Counted from the first letter of the stretch, positions 9,207 to 20,561 are shown. The stretch is DNA of 64,000 nucleotides from Agrobacterium larrymoorei (GCF_005145045.1 NZ_CP039691.1:756001-820000); one strand, 5' to 3'. The notes: generated from the sequence alone by a model not told the origin. Numbers and translations: made by a program.

Positions 9207-9719
9207 ATGGTGGAAGACCTTCGTATTCGCATGAAATTCAAGCCGAAGCGCATTTTTCAGATGCGCGTGGCGGGGCTGGCATTTCGCGATGGCCATGTGC
9301 TGGTGCATCGCGCAACGCATGAAAAATTCTGGACCTTTCCCGGTGGCCGGGCGGAAATGGGGGAGCAGTCGCAGGATACGCTTGCCCGTGAGATGGTGGA
9401 GGAACTGGGTGCGGAAGTGTCCGTTGGACGGTTGCTCTGGGTGGTCGAGAACTTCTTTCATTATGAGGGGAAGGACTGGCATGAGCTTGGTTTCTATTAC
9501 CTGATGGAACTGCCAGACAGCTTTCCGTTTGACGAGGAAGCAATCGTTCACCGCGTGCAGGATGGGAAGAACCCGCTGGAATTTCGCTGGGTGAAGGCAA
9601 CGACCGAAGCATTGACGGCGCTGGACATTCCGCCCTATTTCATTGCCGCTGAGATCGAAAATCTTCCGGCTTCCACGCGCCATGTGGTTTGGAAAGACGG
9701 CAATCTGGACGACAAATGA
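9207..9719 (+). CDS. NUDIX hydrolase (first of tandem pair)
   Basis: 170 residues. The NUDIX box is complete, GRAEMGEQSQDTLAREMVEE followed by LG, with the RE and EE residues that bind the metal. The fold continues with LLWVVENFFHYEG and ELGFYYLMEL. Such enzymes hydrolyse nucleoside diphosphates linked to another group; the substrate here is unknown. The stop overlaps the next NUDIX gene by four bases (ATGA), and the two proteins align along their whole length, indicating an old tandem duplication. Confidence 0.92.
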   Translation: MVEDLRIRMKFKPKRIFQMRVAGLAFRDGHVLVHRATHEKFWTFPGGRAEMGEQSQDTLAREMVEELGAEVSVGRLLWVVENFFHYEGKDWHELGFYYLMELPDSFPFDEEAIVHRVQDGKNPLEFRWVKATTEALTALDIPPYFIAAEIENLPASTRHVVWKDGNLDDK

Positions 9720-10243
9720 CCAATTCTGCACAACGCCATATGATCCGGCTTGAGCACAAGCCGCAGCTTTTCAGTGTCCGCGTGGCGGCTCTCATTTTAC
9801 GCGACGGGTATCTTCTTGCGCAGCGTGCGGTGAATGACAGCTACTGGGCGCTGCCGGGCGGACGAGCTGAACTCGGGGAGAGTTCGGAAGAGACGATCCT
9901 CCGAGAAATTAAAGAAGAGCTATTTGTTACTGCGCGGATCGAACACCTTCTCTGGTCCGTCGAAAATTTCTTCTCGTACGGAGAGTACAGCGCGCATGAG
10001 CTGGCTTTCTATTATCTCATTCAACTGGAGCAGGACTTTCCGTTTCATGAGAAGGATATCGTTCATCGCGTCTTGGATGGCGTCGACGTCGAGTTTCGAT
10101 GGTTGCCCGCAACGACTGCCGCGTTGCGTGCGAATGATCTAAGGCCGGTTTTCATCGCGGACAGGATCGAGGCGCTGCCTTCGCGGCATGAGCATCTGAT
10201 CGTGCGCGAGGGGCAGCCGAAACATTTTCAGGACCAACAATGA
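9716..10243 (+). CDS. NUDIX hydrolase (second of tandem pair)
   Basis: 175 residues, homologous end to end with the preceding gene: shared WxxPGGRAExGE, LLWxVENFF, HELxFYYL, FPFxExxIVHRVxDG and EFRW. The NUDIX box GRAELGESSEETILREIKEE is intact, but the usual LG after it reads LF. The start at 9716 overlaps the upstream stop; a longer frame from 9689 lies inside the first gene and is less likely. Its stop overlaps ybgC by four bases, so it joins the ybgC-tol transcript region. The substrate is unknown. Confidence 0.9.
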   Translation: MTNSAQRHMIRLEHKPQLFSVRVAALILRDGYLLAQRAVNDSYWALPGGRAELGESSEETILREIKEELFVTARIEHLLWSVENFFSYGEYSAHELAFYYLIQLEQDFPFHEKDIVHRVLDGVDVEFRWLPATTAALRANDLRPVFIADRIEALPSRHEHLIVREGQPKHFQDQQ

Positions 10244-10680
10244 GTGACATCACCGTTTTCCTTTCCGGCGAGCTGATCGAGCACGGCCATAGGCTGGTGC
10301 AGCGGGTTTATTATGAGGATACGGATTTTTCCGGGCTGGTCTATCACGCCCGCTATCTGCATTTTCTTGAGCGTGGCCGTACTGATTATCTGCGTTGCCT
10401 TGGCTGCGAGCAGAGCGCGTTGCTGACGGCGGATGAGGAGGGGCTGGTTTTTGTCGTCCACCGCATGGAAATCGACTTCAAGAGCCCGGCGCGGATGGAT
10501 GATGTTCTGACCATTACCACCATGACCGAGAAGGCCGGTGGGGCGAAGATGGTGCTGAACCAGGAAATTCGTCGGGGTGACACACTGCTTGTTGCCGCGA
10601 AAGTGATTATTGCCGTGATCAACGCCAAGGGAAGACCAAGACGTCTTCCAGATACCGTGGCTGAGAAGTTTTTGAAGTAA
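10240..10680 (+). CDS. ybgC: Tol-Pal-associated acyl-CoA thioesterase YbgC
   Basis: 146 residues, hot-dog fold. The family signature RVYYEDTDFSGLVYHARYLHFLERGRTD is present with the catalytic aspartate in YEDTDFSG. YbgC hydrolyses short-chain acyl thioesters in the cytosol and is almost always the first gene of the tol-pal cluster, as here. The start overlaps the upstream NUDIX stop (ATGA). A 262-bp gap with no clear terminator separates it from tolQ. Confidence 0.95.
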   Translation: MSDITVFLSGELIEHGHRLVQRVYYEDTDFSGLVYHARYLHFLERGRTDYLRCLGCEQSALLTADEEGLVFVVHRMEIDFKSPARMDDVLTITTMTEKAGGAKMVLNQEIRRGDTLLVAAKVIIAVINAKGRPRRLPDTVAEKFLK

Positions 10681-10942
10681 GAAAACGCACAAAGACAGAA
10701 ATGCCATTTTTGATCGGCAGTTTCGTAACACTCCCTTAACCATAATGTAGTCTTACTTAACCACTCGGTATTTGTGCGCCGCACGCCTTCCTTTTACCAA
10801 ATTTAGCGGCGAGTAAGGCGTAATGGCACTATCGGGGCAAAGGCGACGGGTTGGCGGATAGCACCGCGAAGCTCAAAGCATTTATGCGCGTTTGAATCGC
10901 CCGGTCATGCACCGGGCGTTTGGATTCGGGGATTGGATATTT

Positions 10943-11662
10943 ATGGAACAGGCAGGTTTGGCAGCGGCAACGCATGATGTAAGTCTTTGGGCGCTGTTCA
11001 TGCAGGCGGGACTTATCGTCAAGCTGGTGATGATCGGCCTCCTGGCCGCCTCGGTTTGGACTTGGGCCATCGTCATCGACAAATACATGAACTTCGCCAA
11101 GGCGCGGCGTCAGTTCGACCAGTTCGAACAGGTGTTCTGGTCCGGCCAGTCGCTTGAAGAGCTGTACCGCACGCTGGCCGAGCGCCAGAATGGCGGCCTT
11201 GCGGCGATCTTCGTTGCGGCCATGCGCGAATGGAAGAAGTCCTTCGAGCGCGGTGCGCGGTCTCCCATCGGCCTTCAGATGCGTATTGACCGCGCCATGG
11301 ATGTGACCATGTCGCGCGAGAGCGAGCAGTTCGAAGCCCGCCTCGGTTCGCTGGCGACCATCGGCTCCGCCGGTCCGTTCATCGGCCTGTTCGGTACGGT
11401 TGTCGGTATCATGACCTCGTTCCAGGCGATTGCCGGTTCGAAGTCCACCAACCTTGCGGTCGTGGCACCGGGTATTGCCGAAGCGCTTCTGGCGACGGCT
11501 ATCGGCCTCGTTGCCGCTATTCCGGCTGTTATGGCCTACAACAAGTTCATGGCTGATGCGCACAAGCTTTCCTCCCGCATGGAAGGTTTTGCCGACGAGT
11601 TTTCCGCGATCCTGTCTCGACAGATCGATGAGAAGCTGCAGACGCGTCAGGCTGCGCAGTAA
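10943..11662 (+). CDS. tolQ: Tol-Pal proton channel subunit TolQ
   Basis: 239 residues of the MotA/TolQ/ExbB family, an inner-membrane protein that with TolR uses the proton gradient to energise TolA. Three membrane segments are visible: near residues 14-35 (LWALFMQAGLIVKLVMIGLLAASVWTW), and the pair ATIGSAGPFIGLFGTVVGIMTSF and ALLATAIGLVAAIPAVMAYN. The start MEQAGLAAA was preferred to an in-frame ATG 51 bp upstream, giving the usual length. tolR follows after 34 bp. Confidence 0.95.
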   Translation: MEQAGLAAATHDVSLWALFMQAGLIVKLVMIGLLAASVWTWAIVIDKYMNFAKARRQFDQFEQVFWSGQSLEELYRTLAERQNGGLAAIFVAAMREWKKSFERGARSPIGLQMRIDRAMDVTMSRESEQFEARLGSLATIGSAGPFIGLFGTVVGIMTSFQAIAGSKSTNLAVVAPGIAEALLATAIGLVAAIPAVMAYNKFMADAHKLSSRMEGFADEFSAILSRQIDEKLQTRQAAQ

Positions 11663-11696
11663 CGCGCCAGCGCCTTGAGCTATTGGAGTAACGATT

Positions 11697-12158
11697 ATGG
11701 GAATGTCAGCAGGCGGTAGCGGTGGTGGTTCGGGCGGTCGTCGCGGCCGTGGACGCGGACGCCGTGGCGGCGGTGCGATCAGCGAAATCAACGTGACGCC
11801 ACTCGTGGACGTCATGCTCGTGCTGCTCATCATCTTCATGGTGGCGGCACCGATGATGACGGTTGGCGTGCCTGTGGACCTGCCGCAGACGTCTGCATCC
11901 GCGCTGAATTCCGAAACGCAGCCGATCACGATTTCGGTCAATGCCGATGGCAAGATCCATTTGCAGGAAACGCCGATCGAGGCCGCAGAAGTGGCCGACA
12001 AGCTGCAGGCGATTTCGACCACGGGATATAATGAGCGCATTTTCGTGCGTGCGGATTCCGTTGCCGCTTACGGCGTCGTTGCCGATGTAATGGCGCGTAT
12101 CCAGGCAGCGGGCTTCAAGAATATCGGTCTCGTAACCCAGCAAAAACAGGACAATTGA
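11697..12158 (+). CDS. tolR: Tol-Pal proton channel subunit TolR
   Basis: 153 residues of the ExbD/TolR family. A Gly/Arg-rich cytoplasmic head (residues 1-27) precedes the single membrane helix with its proton-conducting aspartate in NVTPLVDVMLVLLIIFMVAAP. A periplasmic domain follows. TTGGAG upstream supports the ATG start. The stop overlaps the tolA start. The Gly/Arg-rich head is longer than in enteric TolR but is common in Rhizobiales. Confidence 0.95.
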   Translation: MGMSAGGSGGGSGGRRGRGRGRRGGGAISEINVTPLVDVMLVLLIIFMVAAPMMTVGVPVDLPQTSASALNSETQPITISVNADGKIHLQETPIEAAEVADKLQAISTTGYNERIFVRADSVAAYGVVADVMARIQAAGFKNIGLVTQQKQDN

Positions 12159-13351
12159 ACCAGGCAATGAAGGGCAGCATCACCACATCTGCGATTGTGC
12201 ACGCCTCTGTGCTGGCCTTTGCCCTTGTGTCTCTGGGCTCGCCGGCACCGTTGGAGGTGTCTCAGGCCGAGTCGATGCCGGTCGAACTCGTGTCCGTCGA
12301 AGAAATGACTCAGATCCAGCAGGGCGACAAGAACGCGCCCAAGGCTGAGAAATCCGCACCTGTTCCGACCACGCGCCCCGATATCGTGCCGAATGCGCAG
12401 AATGTCGGCAATAACACTGCCGATCTGGATGCGCCGCCGACGCCGACGACCAAGCCGAACAATAATGACAGTGCTGCAGCTCCCCCCAAGCAGGAGAAGC
12501 CAGCACCCGTTGTCGATACCAAGCCCAATGAGGTGAAGGATATCGTCAAGGAAGAGACCGCACCGAAGCCGCAGGAAATGGCATCGCTGCCGCAGCCGAA
12601 GCCGGAAATAGCGACGCCGCCGAAGCCAGCGGAGCCGCCAGCCGAACAGAAGGCTGAAGAGCCGCCGCCGCAGAATCAGGAACCGGCGGAGATTGCCGTT
12701 CCTCAGAATATTCCGCGCCCGAATGCGCGCCCGCAGCCGCCGGAGCCACCAAAGCCAGAGCCGCCGAAGCCTGAGCCTGCTAAACCGGCTGAGCAGAAGC
12801 CTGCGGAAAAACCGCCTGAGAAGAAGACCGATCAGGCGAAAACGAACGAGAAGCCTTCCGACAAGAAGCAGGCCGACCGCAAGCAGGAAACTGCAAAGGC
12901 TGCCGCTTCGCAGGCGAGCGAGTTCAATGCCGATGAAATCTCGGCCCTGTTGAACAAGCAGGCACCTTCAGGCGGTGGCGCGAAGCGCTCTACCCAGACG
13001 GCTTCGCTTGGCGGCAAGAAGACGATTGGTACGGGTCTGAGCGCCAGTGAGATGGACGCTCTCCGAGGACTGATTTCGAAGAACTTTTCGGTGGTCGCGG
13101 GCCTGACGGACGTGGCAGAGGTGGTCGTTGAAGTCCGTGTGTCGCTCGACCAGTCAGGTGAAGTGGTGGGCAGACCTGAGGTTTCGTCGAAAGGCGGACC
13201 GGATGGCACCCGCCGTGCGCTGGAAGGCAGCGCGGTACGCGCCGTCATGCGATCCGCGCCATTCACCTCTCTCCCACAGGATAAATACGATGGTGAAAAA
13301 GGATGGAATACTCTGGTGCTGACATTCACGGCCGAAGATTTCGGTGTCTGA
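12155..13351 (+). CDS. tolA: Tol-Pal system protein TolA
   Basis: 398 residues. A membrane anchor ([18 protein letters not shown], residues 11-28) is followed by a very long Pro/Lys/Glu-rich spacer (about residues 55-265) that crosses the periplasm. The C-terminal TonB-like domain includes [16 protein letters not shown] and [11 protein letters not shown]. TolA links TolQR energy to TolB-Pal during outer-membrane constriction. The start is either TTG at 12155, overlapping tolR, or ATG at 12167; the ribosome site does not decide. The spacer is low-complexity and probably varies in length between strains. Confidence 0.92.
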   Translation: MNQAMKGSITTSAIVHASVLAFALVSLGSPAPLEVSQAESMPVELVSVEEMTQIQQGDKNAPKAEKSAPVPTTRPDIVPNAQNVGNNTADLDAPPTPTTKPNNNDSAAAPPKQEKPAPVVDTKPNEVKDIVKEETAPKPQEMASLPQPKPEIATPPKPAEPPAEQKAEEPPPQNQEPAEIAVPQNIPRPNARPQPPEPPKPEPPKPEPAKPAEQKPAEKPPEKKTDQAKTNEKPSDKKQADRKQETAKAAASQASEFNADEISALLNKQAPSGGGAKRSTQTASLGGKKTIGTGLSASEMDALRGLISKNFSVVAGLTDVAEVVVEVRVSLDQSGEVVGRPEVSSKGGPDGTRRALEGSAVRAVMRSAPFTSLPQDKYDGEKGWNTLVLTFTAEDFGV

Positions 13352-13427
13352 CCAGCCGCCTTGGAAGCGCCACCTTCCGATTTCAATCGATGTGCAATTT
13401 AGAAAAAAAGCTGAAAGGCTTGTCTCG

Positions 13428-14741
13428 ATGATCAAGTTTTCTTTCCTTCGCGCGATGATGGTGGCTTCTAGCCTCATCCTGTCGTTCGTTGCGATCACTC
13501 CGGCCAACGCGGAAGTTCGGCTCAACATCAATAAGGGCAATGTGCAGCCACTGCCGATCGCCGTCACCGATTTCATGTCGGGCGATGGTATCGGTGCGCA
13601 GGTTTCGCAGGTCATCGCAGCCGATCTTCAGCGCTCCGGCCTGTTTGCGCCGATCAACAAGAGCGCGTTCATCGAAAAAATCAGCAATCCCGATCAGCAG
13701 CCGCGTTTCGAAGACTGGAAGGTCATCAATGCGCAGGCGCTGGTTACGGGCCGCGTGACGAAGGAGGCCGATGGACGTCTTCGCGCCGAGTTCCGCCTGT
13801 GGGATACCTATGCCGGTCAGCAGATGATGGGCCAGCAGTTCTTTACCCAGCCGGAAAACTGGCGCCGCGTGGCGCACATCATCGCGGACGCGATCTATGA
13901 GCGCGTGACGGGTGAAAAGGGTTACTTCGATACGCGCGTCGTTTTCGTTTCCGAAAGCGGGCCGAAGACTGCCCGCAAGCGCCAGCTTTCGATCATGGAT
14001 CAGGACGGTTTCAACGTCCGCAACCTGACCAACACCAACGATCTCGTTCTGACGCCGCGTTTCTCGCCGAACCGTCAGGAAGTGACCTACATGTCCTTCG
14101 AGGGCAACCAGCCGCGCGTTTACCTGCTGCAGCTGGAAACCGGACAGCGTGAAGTCGTCGGCAACTTCCCGGGCATGACCTTCTCTCCGCGCTTCTCGCC
14201 GGATGGCCAGAAGGTGATCATGAGCCTTCAGCAGGAAGGCAATGCCAATATCTACACGATGGACCTGCGTTCGCGCACGACGACCCGCCTGACGAATACG
14301 GGCGCCATCGACACGGCACCATCCTACGCGCCGGATGGCCAGCGCATCGCTTTCGAAAGCGACCGTGGCGGACGCCAGCAGATTTACGTGATGAATGCAG
14401 ATGGCTCCGGCCAGACTCGTATTTCCTTCGGCGATGGTTCCTATTCCACGCCGGTCTGGTCTCCGCGCGGCGATCTGATTGCGTTTACCAAGCAGTCGGG
14501 CGGCAAGTTCTCCATCGGTGTGATGAAGCCGGATGGTTCGGGCGAGCGTATCCTGACCTCGGGCTTCCACAATGAAGGCCCGACATGGGCGCCGAATGGC
14601 CGCGTGCTGATGTTCTTCCGTCAGGGTGCGGGTTCCGGCGGACCGCAGCTCTTTTCCATCGATCTGACGGGATACAATGAGCAGCAAGTCAAGACGCCGA
14701 CCTTCGCTTCCGACCCGGCCTGGTCGCCGCTGCTCGATTGA
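13428..14741 (+). CDS. tolB: Tol-Pal periplasmic beta-propeller TolB
   Basis: 437 residues. The start was placed at [20 protein letters not shown] because this gives a clean Sec signal peptide ending at PANA, with AAAGG upstream; a longer frame from 13344 overlaps tolA and has no signal. The N-terminal domain is followed by the repeated blades of a six-bladed propeller ([59 protein letters not shown]). It binds Pal and the TolA C-terminus in the periplasm. Confidence 0.95.
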   Translation: MIKFSFLRAMMVASSLILSFVAITPANAEVRLNINKGNVQPLPIAVTDFMSGDGIGAQVSQVIAADLQRSGLFAPINKSAFIEKISNPDQQPRFEDWKVINAQALVTGRVTKEADGRLRAEFRLWDTYAGQQMMGQQFFTQPENWRRVAHIIADAIYERVTGEKGYFDTRVVFVSESGPKTARKRQLSIMDQDGFNVRNLTNTNDLVLTPRFSPNRQEVTYMSFEGNQPRVYLLQLETGQREVVGNFPGMTFSPRFSPDGQKVIMSLQQEGNANIYTMDLRSRTTTRLTNTGAIDTAPSYAPDGQRIAFESDRGGRQQIYVMNADGSGQTRISFGDGSYSTPVWSPRGDLIAFTKQSGGKFSIGVMKPDGSGERILTSGFHNEGPTWAPNGRVLMFFRQGAGSGGPQLFSIDLTGYNEQQVKTPTFASDPAWSPLLD

Positions 14742-14751
14742 TGAAATGCCT

Positions 14752-14790
14752 GTGGCGGTGTCCGAAAAGCGGTCGCCGCCACAGTTTTAT
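14752..14790 (+). terminator. Possible terminator between tolB and pal
   Basis: CTGTGGCGG pairs with CCGCCACAG across a 20-base loop, followed by TTTTA, 11 bp after the tolB stop. The loop is long, so it may only attenuate rather than end transcription before pal. Confidence 0.5.
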
Positions 14791-14949
14791 GCCGATATGC
14801 CGGGGGATGCCTCTTTCTTGCCGCAAACAACTGTGAGGGAGCAAAAAAGTGGGACATTTCCTTTCTGTTAACCATACGCGTTCGGGGGCCGTTAACCTCA
14901 ATCGGTTAGCGTCTAGCAACGTTACTGAATTTCTAAGGAGAGACCGGCG

Positions 14950-15483
14950 ATGAGCCGTACACATACTTCGGCGCTTAGCCCAATGCAGAAAATCGCCCGT
15001 AACCCGGCTGTCATCGCTCTGACGCTCGCTCTGGCTCTGGCCGGTTGCGCGAACAAGAAGAACATGCCGAACAGCGCAGGCGAGCTTGGCCTCGGTGGCG
15101 CCGGTTCCGCAACGCCGGGTTCCGCTCAGGACTTCACCGTCAACGTTGGCGACCGCATTTTCTTCGACACCGACAGCACCTCCATTCGCGCAGACGCACA
15201 GCAGACCCTGCAGCGTCAGGCTCAGTGGCTTGCTCGTTACCCGAACTACGCAATCACCGTCGAAGGCCATGCCGACGAACGCGGCACGCGCGAATACAAC
15301 CTTGCACTCGGCGCACGCCGCGCTGCCGCCACCAAGGAATTCCTGGCTTCGCAGGGCGTTCCTGCAAACCGCATGAAGACGATCTCCTACGGTAAGGAAC
15401 GTCCGGTCGCCGTTTGCGACGACATTTCCTGCTGGTCGCAGAACCGTCGCGCCGTTACCGTTCTCGGTGGCGCTGGCATGTAA
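14950..15483 (+). CDS. pal: Peptidoglycan-associated lipoprotein Pal
   Basis: 177 residues. A lipoprotein signal ends at the lipobox LAGC (ALALAGCANKKN). The OmpA-like peptidoglycan-binding domain spans the second half, with VGDRIFFDTDST, VEGHADERGTREYNLALGARRA and ISYGKERP. AAGGAG sits 9 bases before the ATG. Pal is an outer-membrane anchor bound by TolB and peptidoglycan, and it stabilises the envelope during division. A 208-bp gap and a possible terminator precede it, so it may have its own promoter; a strong terminator follows. Confidence 0.96.
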   Translation: MSRTHTSALSPMQKIARNPAVIALTLALALAGCANKKNMPNSAGELGLGGAGSATPGSAQDFTVNVGDRIFFDTDSTSIRADAQQTLQRQAQWLARYPNYAITVEGHADERGTREYNLALGARRAAATKEFLASQGVPANRMKTISYGKERPVAVCDDISCWSQNRRAVTVLGGAGM

Positions 15484-15514
15484 TTGCCTCTCGCGGAAAC
15501 GTGATGAAGTTTAC

Positions 15515-15547
15515 AAAGGCGGTCTTCGGGCCGCCTTTCGTTTTTTT
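15515..15547 (+). terminator. Rho-independent terminator of pal
   Basis: AAAGGCGG pairs with CCGCCTTT around a short loop, followed by CG and seven T residues. Confidence 0.88.
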
Positions 15548-15642
15548 CATAGTTTGGCCGAAGTTAAGTTGCTTTTTCATCTCAGATGGAAAAAATCCGG
15601 TTTTGCGCCGCTGGGGCGCAAATCAATGAGACAGGAACCAAG

Positions 15643-16656
15643 ATGAAGAAACTTGTCGTGGCGGGAATGCTGGGGCTTGCAGCCTGCACCGGCTTGAGCG
15701 GCACTGCCGTCTCCGGGCCGTTGTTCGGTTCAGGTGGGGCCTTCGGCACGGTGAATTCAAACGCACCAGTCATCAATGCGCAGGCAAACGAAACCTACAA
15801 GGTGCAGCAGCTGGAAGAAACGATCCGGCAGTTGAACGGTCGTATCGAAGAGATGAGCTTCCAGCTTCTCCAGATGCAGGAAACCATTCGCAAGGCGCAG
15901 GAAGACAATGAATTCCGCTTTCAGGAACTGGAAAGCGGCAAAGCTTCCGCACCTGCAGCACCAAAGAAGAAGGCCGAAGCCGACATTTCACCTTCCGGGC
16001 CATCCGCCGGTGCTTCCGACGATGTTGCAACCATTATTGAAACGCCGTCACAGGACGGCGCTTCAATGCCAAATCAGCAGACGGCGACCGCTCCCCGCTC
16101 CAACGCGGCACCCGGTGAAACGACGCTCGGTTCCATCGAGATGGATTCGCGCGGCATGCCGATTGGCGGAACGCTGAACCCGAATGCCAATAATTCCTCA
16201 GGCGCTCTTCCGGGCGTTTCGACAGGCAGCGGACATTCCAACAGCACCGATCCGGTCAATACGGCTGCGCTGACCAGCGAGAGCGATATCTATCAGGCGG
16301 CTTACAGCCATGTGCTGGCCGGAGATTACAAGCTCGCCGAGCAGGGTTTCGAGCAGTATATTCAGGGCTACCCCAAGGGCTCCAAGGCAGCGGACGCGAA
16401 TTTCTGGCTAGGCGAAGCGCAATATTCGCAGGGCAAGTTCACCGATGCGGCAAAGACGTTCCTCAATGCGCACCAGACTTACAGCAAATCGCCGAAGGCG
16501 CCTGAAATGCTGCTGAAGCTTGGCATGTCGCTTGCTGCCCTCGACAATAAGGAAACCGCTTGCGCCACACTGCGCGAAGTGCCGAAGCGCTATCCTAGCG
16601 CATCCAAGACCGTTCTCGGCAAGGTCACGAGCGAACAGAAGCGCCTGAGCTGCTGA
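15643..16656 (+). CDS. cpoB: Tol-Pal coordinator CpoB (YbgF)
   Basis: 337 residues. The coiled-coil segment (about residues 45-90: YKVQQLEETIRQLNGRIEEMSFQLLQMQETIRKAQED) trimerises the protein. A disordered Ser/Gly/Pro region and C-terminal tetratricopeptide repeats follow (AAYSHVLAGDYKLAEQGFEQYI, ANFWLGEAQYSQGKFTDAAKTF). CpoB coordinates Tol energy with peptidoglycan synthesis at the septum. The signal region contains LAAC, which could act as a lipobox, so it may be lipidated rather than freely periplasmic. The start at 15643 is set by the signal peptide; a 57-bp upstream extension is unlikely. Confidence 0.92.
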   Translation: MKKLVVAGMLGLAACTGLSGTAVSGPLFGSGGAFGTVNSNAPVINAQANETYKVQQLEETIRQLNGRIEEMSFQLLQMQETIRKAQEDNEFRFQELESGKASAPAAPKKKAEADISPSGPSAGASDDVATIIETPSQDGASMPNQQTATAPRSNAAPGETTLGSIEMDSRGMPIGGTLNPNANNSSGALPGVSTGSGHSNSTDPVNTAALTSESDIYQAAYSHVLAGDYKLAEQGFEQYIQGYPKGSKAADANFWLGEAQYSQGKFTDAAKTFLNAHQTYSKSPKAPEMLLKLGMSLAALDNKETACATLREVPKRYPSASKTVLGKVTSEQKRLSC

Positions 16657-16680
16657 GTTTGTCCGGCATCTGGCGCTGAC

Positions 16681-17991
16681 ATGCCATTCCTTTTCACTCC
16701 GCTTGCGCCGCTTGAGGCTGCGCGGAACTTCATCGAGAAATTCGACAAGCCCGCCTGTCTCCTCGTCGCGGTTTCAGGCGGAAGCGACTCCACCGGGCTG
16801 CTTCTTGCGCTGCATGAGACTGTGCAGACATTCCGCCGCGACATCACGCTTCACGCCATAACGATTGACCATGCCCTTCGCGCAGAGTCCGCAAAAGAGG
16901 CGAGTGCTGTGGCGGCGCTCTGTGCCCGATTTGGCATTCCTCACCACATCCGCCGATGGGACGGCGAAAAGCCGACGACTGGTGTTTCGGCTGCCGCAAG
17001 ACTTGCGCGCTATTCCCTGATTGGGGATGTGGCGGCGGAGATTGGCGCGGACGCTGTGATCCTCGGCCATACGCATGGCGACCAGCAGGAAACCATCGCC
17101 ATGCGCGGAAGCAGAAGCGTGCGCAGCGACAATCTCGGCCTTGCGGGAATGGCGGATGCGGTGCTTTATCGCTCGCACCACTGGGTGCTACGGCCATTTC
17201 TGTGCGTGACGCGTGAGGATATCCGCGCCTATCTCGAAGCCAGGAACGAGGGCTGGATCGATGATCCGAGCAATGACGATGCCAAATATGAGAGGGTGCG
17301 AACGCGGCAAAAGCTGGAAGCCGAGCCGGATGAGAGAGAGGCCAGCGACGCGAGAGCCGCACTGTCTCGTCGGGCGGCTGAGTGGGTAGGACTTCATGCA
17401 AGCGCGTATTCTCAACTGCTCATTCGGCTTGATCCGGCGGGGCTGGCGGAGGATGCCGCTGTTCTTCGTTACGCCCTCTCGGCTCTGGCTTCGGTTCTCG
17501 GAGGGCGGTCATTCGGTCTTTCTTCCCAGAGCATGGATCGGGTGATGACGTTCCTCGTATCCGGTGCTCTGGGTCGGATGACGGCGAGCCGGGTCGTGTT
17601 CGACCGCCGAAGCAGCGGGCTTTATCTTTATCGCGAGAACAGGAATATCGAGGTTCTGACCTTATCTGCTAGAGATAGCGGCATCTGGGACGGACGTTTC
17701 GCGGTGAAGAACGATCTTTCGCGTGATGTGCTGATAACTGGCGGTATGGAAGGGAAGGGCGGCCCCGCGTTTCCTGCGACACTTCCGCGCGGCGTCGTCA
17801 GCCGGGTGCTTCAATCCGCTCCTTCCATCGAAGATGATGGCTTTCGTGGCTCTGCCTTAAGCAAGGACGGCATTTCTATGCGTGCGCTGCTGGCTCCTTA
17901 CGATCTTTTCCTGCCGCGTTTCGACCTTGAGTTGGCGAACCGGATCGCTGCGCTTCTGGAGCGCGCGCCCTATCCGCAGCCGCCGGTTTAG
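16681..17991 (+). CDS. tilS: tRNA(Ile)-lysidine synthetase TilS
   Basis: 436 residues. The N-terminal PP-loop ATPase motif is LVAVSGGSDSTGLLLALHE (about residues 23-41), and the expected GHTHGDQQETIAMRGSRSV motif follows. The C-terminal tRNA-binding part is poorly conserved, as usual. TilS attaches lysine to C34 of tRNA(Ile2), whose CAU anticodon then reads AUA; the enzyme is essential. It lies 24 bp after cpoB and 153 bp before ftsH, the standard rhizobial order. Confidence 0.94.
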   Translation: MPFLFTPLAPLEAARNFIEKFDKPACLLVAVSGGSDSTGLLLALHETVQTFRRDITLHAITIDHALRAESAKEASAVAALCARFGIPHHIRRWDGEKPTTGVSAAARLARYSLIGDVAAEIGADAVILGHTHGDQQETIAMRGSRSVRSDNLGLAGMADAVLYRSHHWVLRPFLCVTREDIRAYLEARNEGWIDDPSNDDAKYERVRTRQKLEAEPDEREASDARAALSRRAAEWVGLHASAYSQLLIRLDPAGLAEDAAVLRYALSALASVLGGRSFGLSSQSMDRVMTFLVSGALGRMTASRVVFDRRSSGLYLYRENRNIEVLTLSARDSGIWDGRFAVKNDLSRDVLITGGMEGKGGPAFPATLPRGVVSRVLQSAPSIEDDGFRGSALSKDGISMRALLAPYDLFLPRFDLELANRIAALLERAPYPQPPV

Positions 17992-18144
17992 TTTGGCGAG
18001 GCGAAACCGGCGATTTTTCGCAGAGTTTTTACTTCAAAACGCATCTCGTTCTCTCCCCTGCCTTGGCAACGGCACCTGTCCTCCTTATGTTAGGCTCAAC
18101 ATTATGGCGGGCGCGCATTTGCCCGTTGGAGTTCGGGGAGTTCA

Positions 18145-20091
<1,947 letters not shown>

Positions 20092-20116
20092 TTATGCCGT
20101 TATGGTGGATTGAAAT

Positions 20117-20146
20117 GAGGCCGCTCCGAAAGGGGCGGTCTTTTTG
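20117..20146 (+). terminator. Terminator of ftsH
   Basis: CCGCTCC pairs with GGGGCGG around a GAAA tetraloop, followed by TC and five T residues, about 30 bp after the ftsH stop. Confidence 0.8.
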
Positions 20147-20164
20147 TTTAGGGAAGCAATGGTT

Positions 20165-20261
20165 CTGCCCGGTTTAGATTTCTGAGCCTTTCATGCGAAG
20201 CTGGAGGTTTGAGGAGAAACGGTGAAACTACTTTCGACCGTCATCCTCGCTCGGGCTTGTG
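20165..20261. repeat. Repeat unit A (inverted copy at 20615-20711)
   Basis: A 97-bp unit from CTGCCCGGTTTAGATT to GGGCTTGTGCC. Read on the other strand, 20711-20615 gives a similar sequence, sharing the CCGGTTTAGATT start, the TTGAGGAGA core and a TTGTGCC end preceded by CCGTCATCCTCG. No gene is seen in it. Confidence 0.75.
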
Positions 20262-20561
20262 CCACTGCTGTCCGGTTTAAATGTGCGGACGCGAGGCAAG
20301 GCTTTGAATACATTGCAGTTCCATCCTTCAAATCCGGTTGGGCCACGCTTTGACCACGTTCGCTGCACGTTGACGACGGGCGCGACCCCACATCCGTCAT
20401 CCCGGACTTGATCCGGGATCCAGCCAGACCAAGTCTTTGGTCTGAAATACTTTTTGACACGCAGACGCGCGTCTGCTGGACCCCGCATCAAGTGCGGGGT
20501 GACGGGTGGGGAGCTGTTCTCGCCCCAAACTACTCACCCACTTTAAACCGGACAGAAGTGG
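20262..20561. repeat. Repeat unit B (inverted copy at 20721-21004)
   Basis: A 300-bp unit bounded by CTGTCCGGTTTAA on the left and TTTAAACCGGACAG on the right, so it has its own terminal inverted repeats. Inside are several small palindromes: CCCGGACTTGATCCGGG, AGACCAAG/CTTGGTCT, CAGACGCGCGTCTG and CCCCGCATCAAGTGCGGGG. The inverted copy is clearly similar along its whole length. No coding capacity is supported. Confidence 0.8.

Noticed and set aside
12390..12880. Repetitive DNA in tolA considered as a CRISPR or tandem array
   Set aside because: It is the coding sequence of a Pro/Lys/Glu-rich spacer; units are irregular and in frame, with no repeat-spacer pattern.
13383..14687. 434-codon reverse frame opposite tolB
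   Set aside because: Antisense to a certain gene, Arg/His-rich, no motif, no ribosome site.
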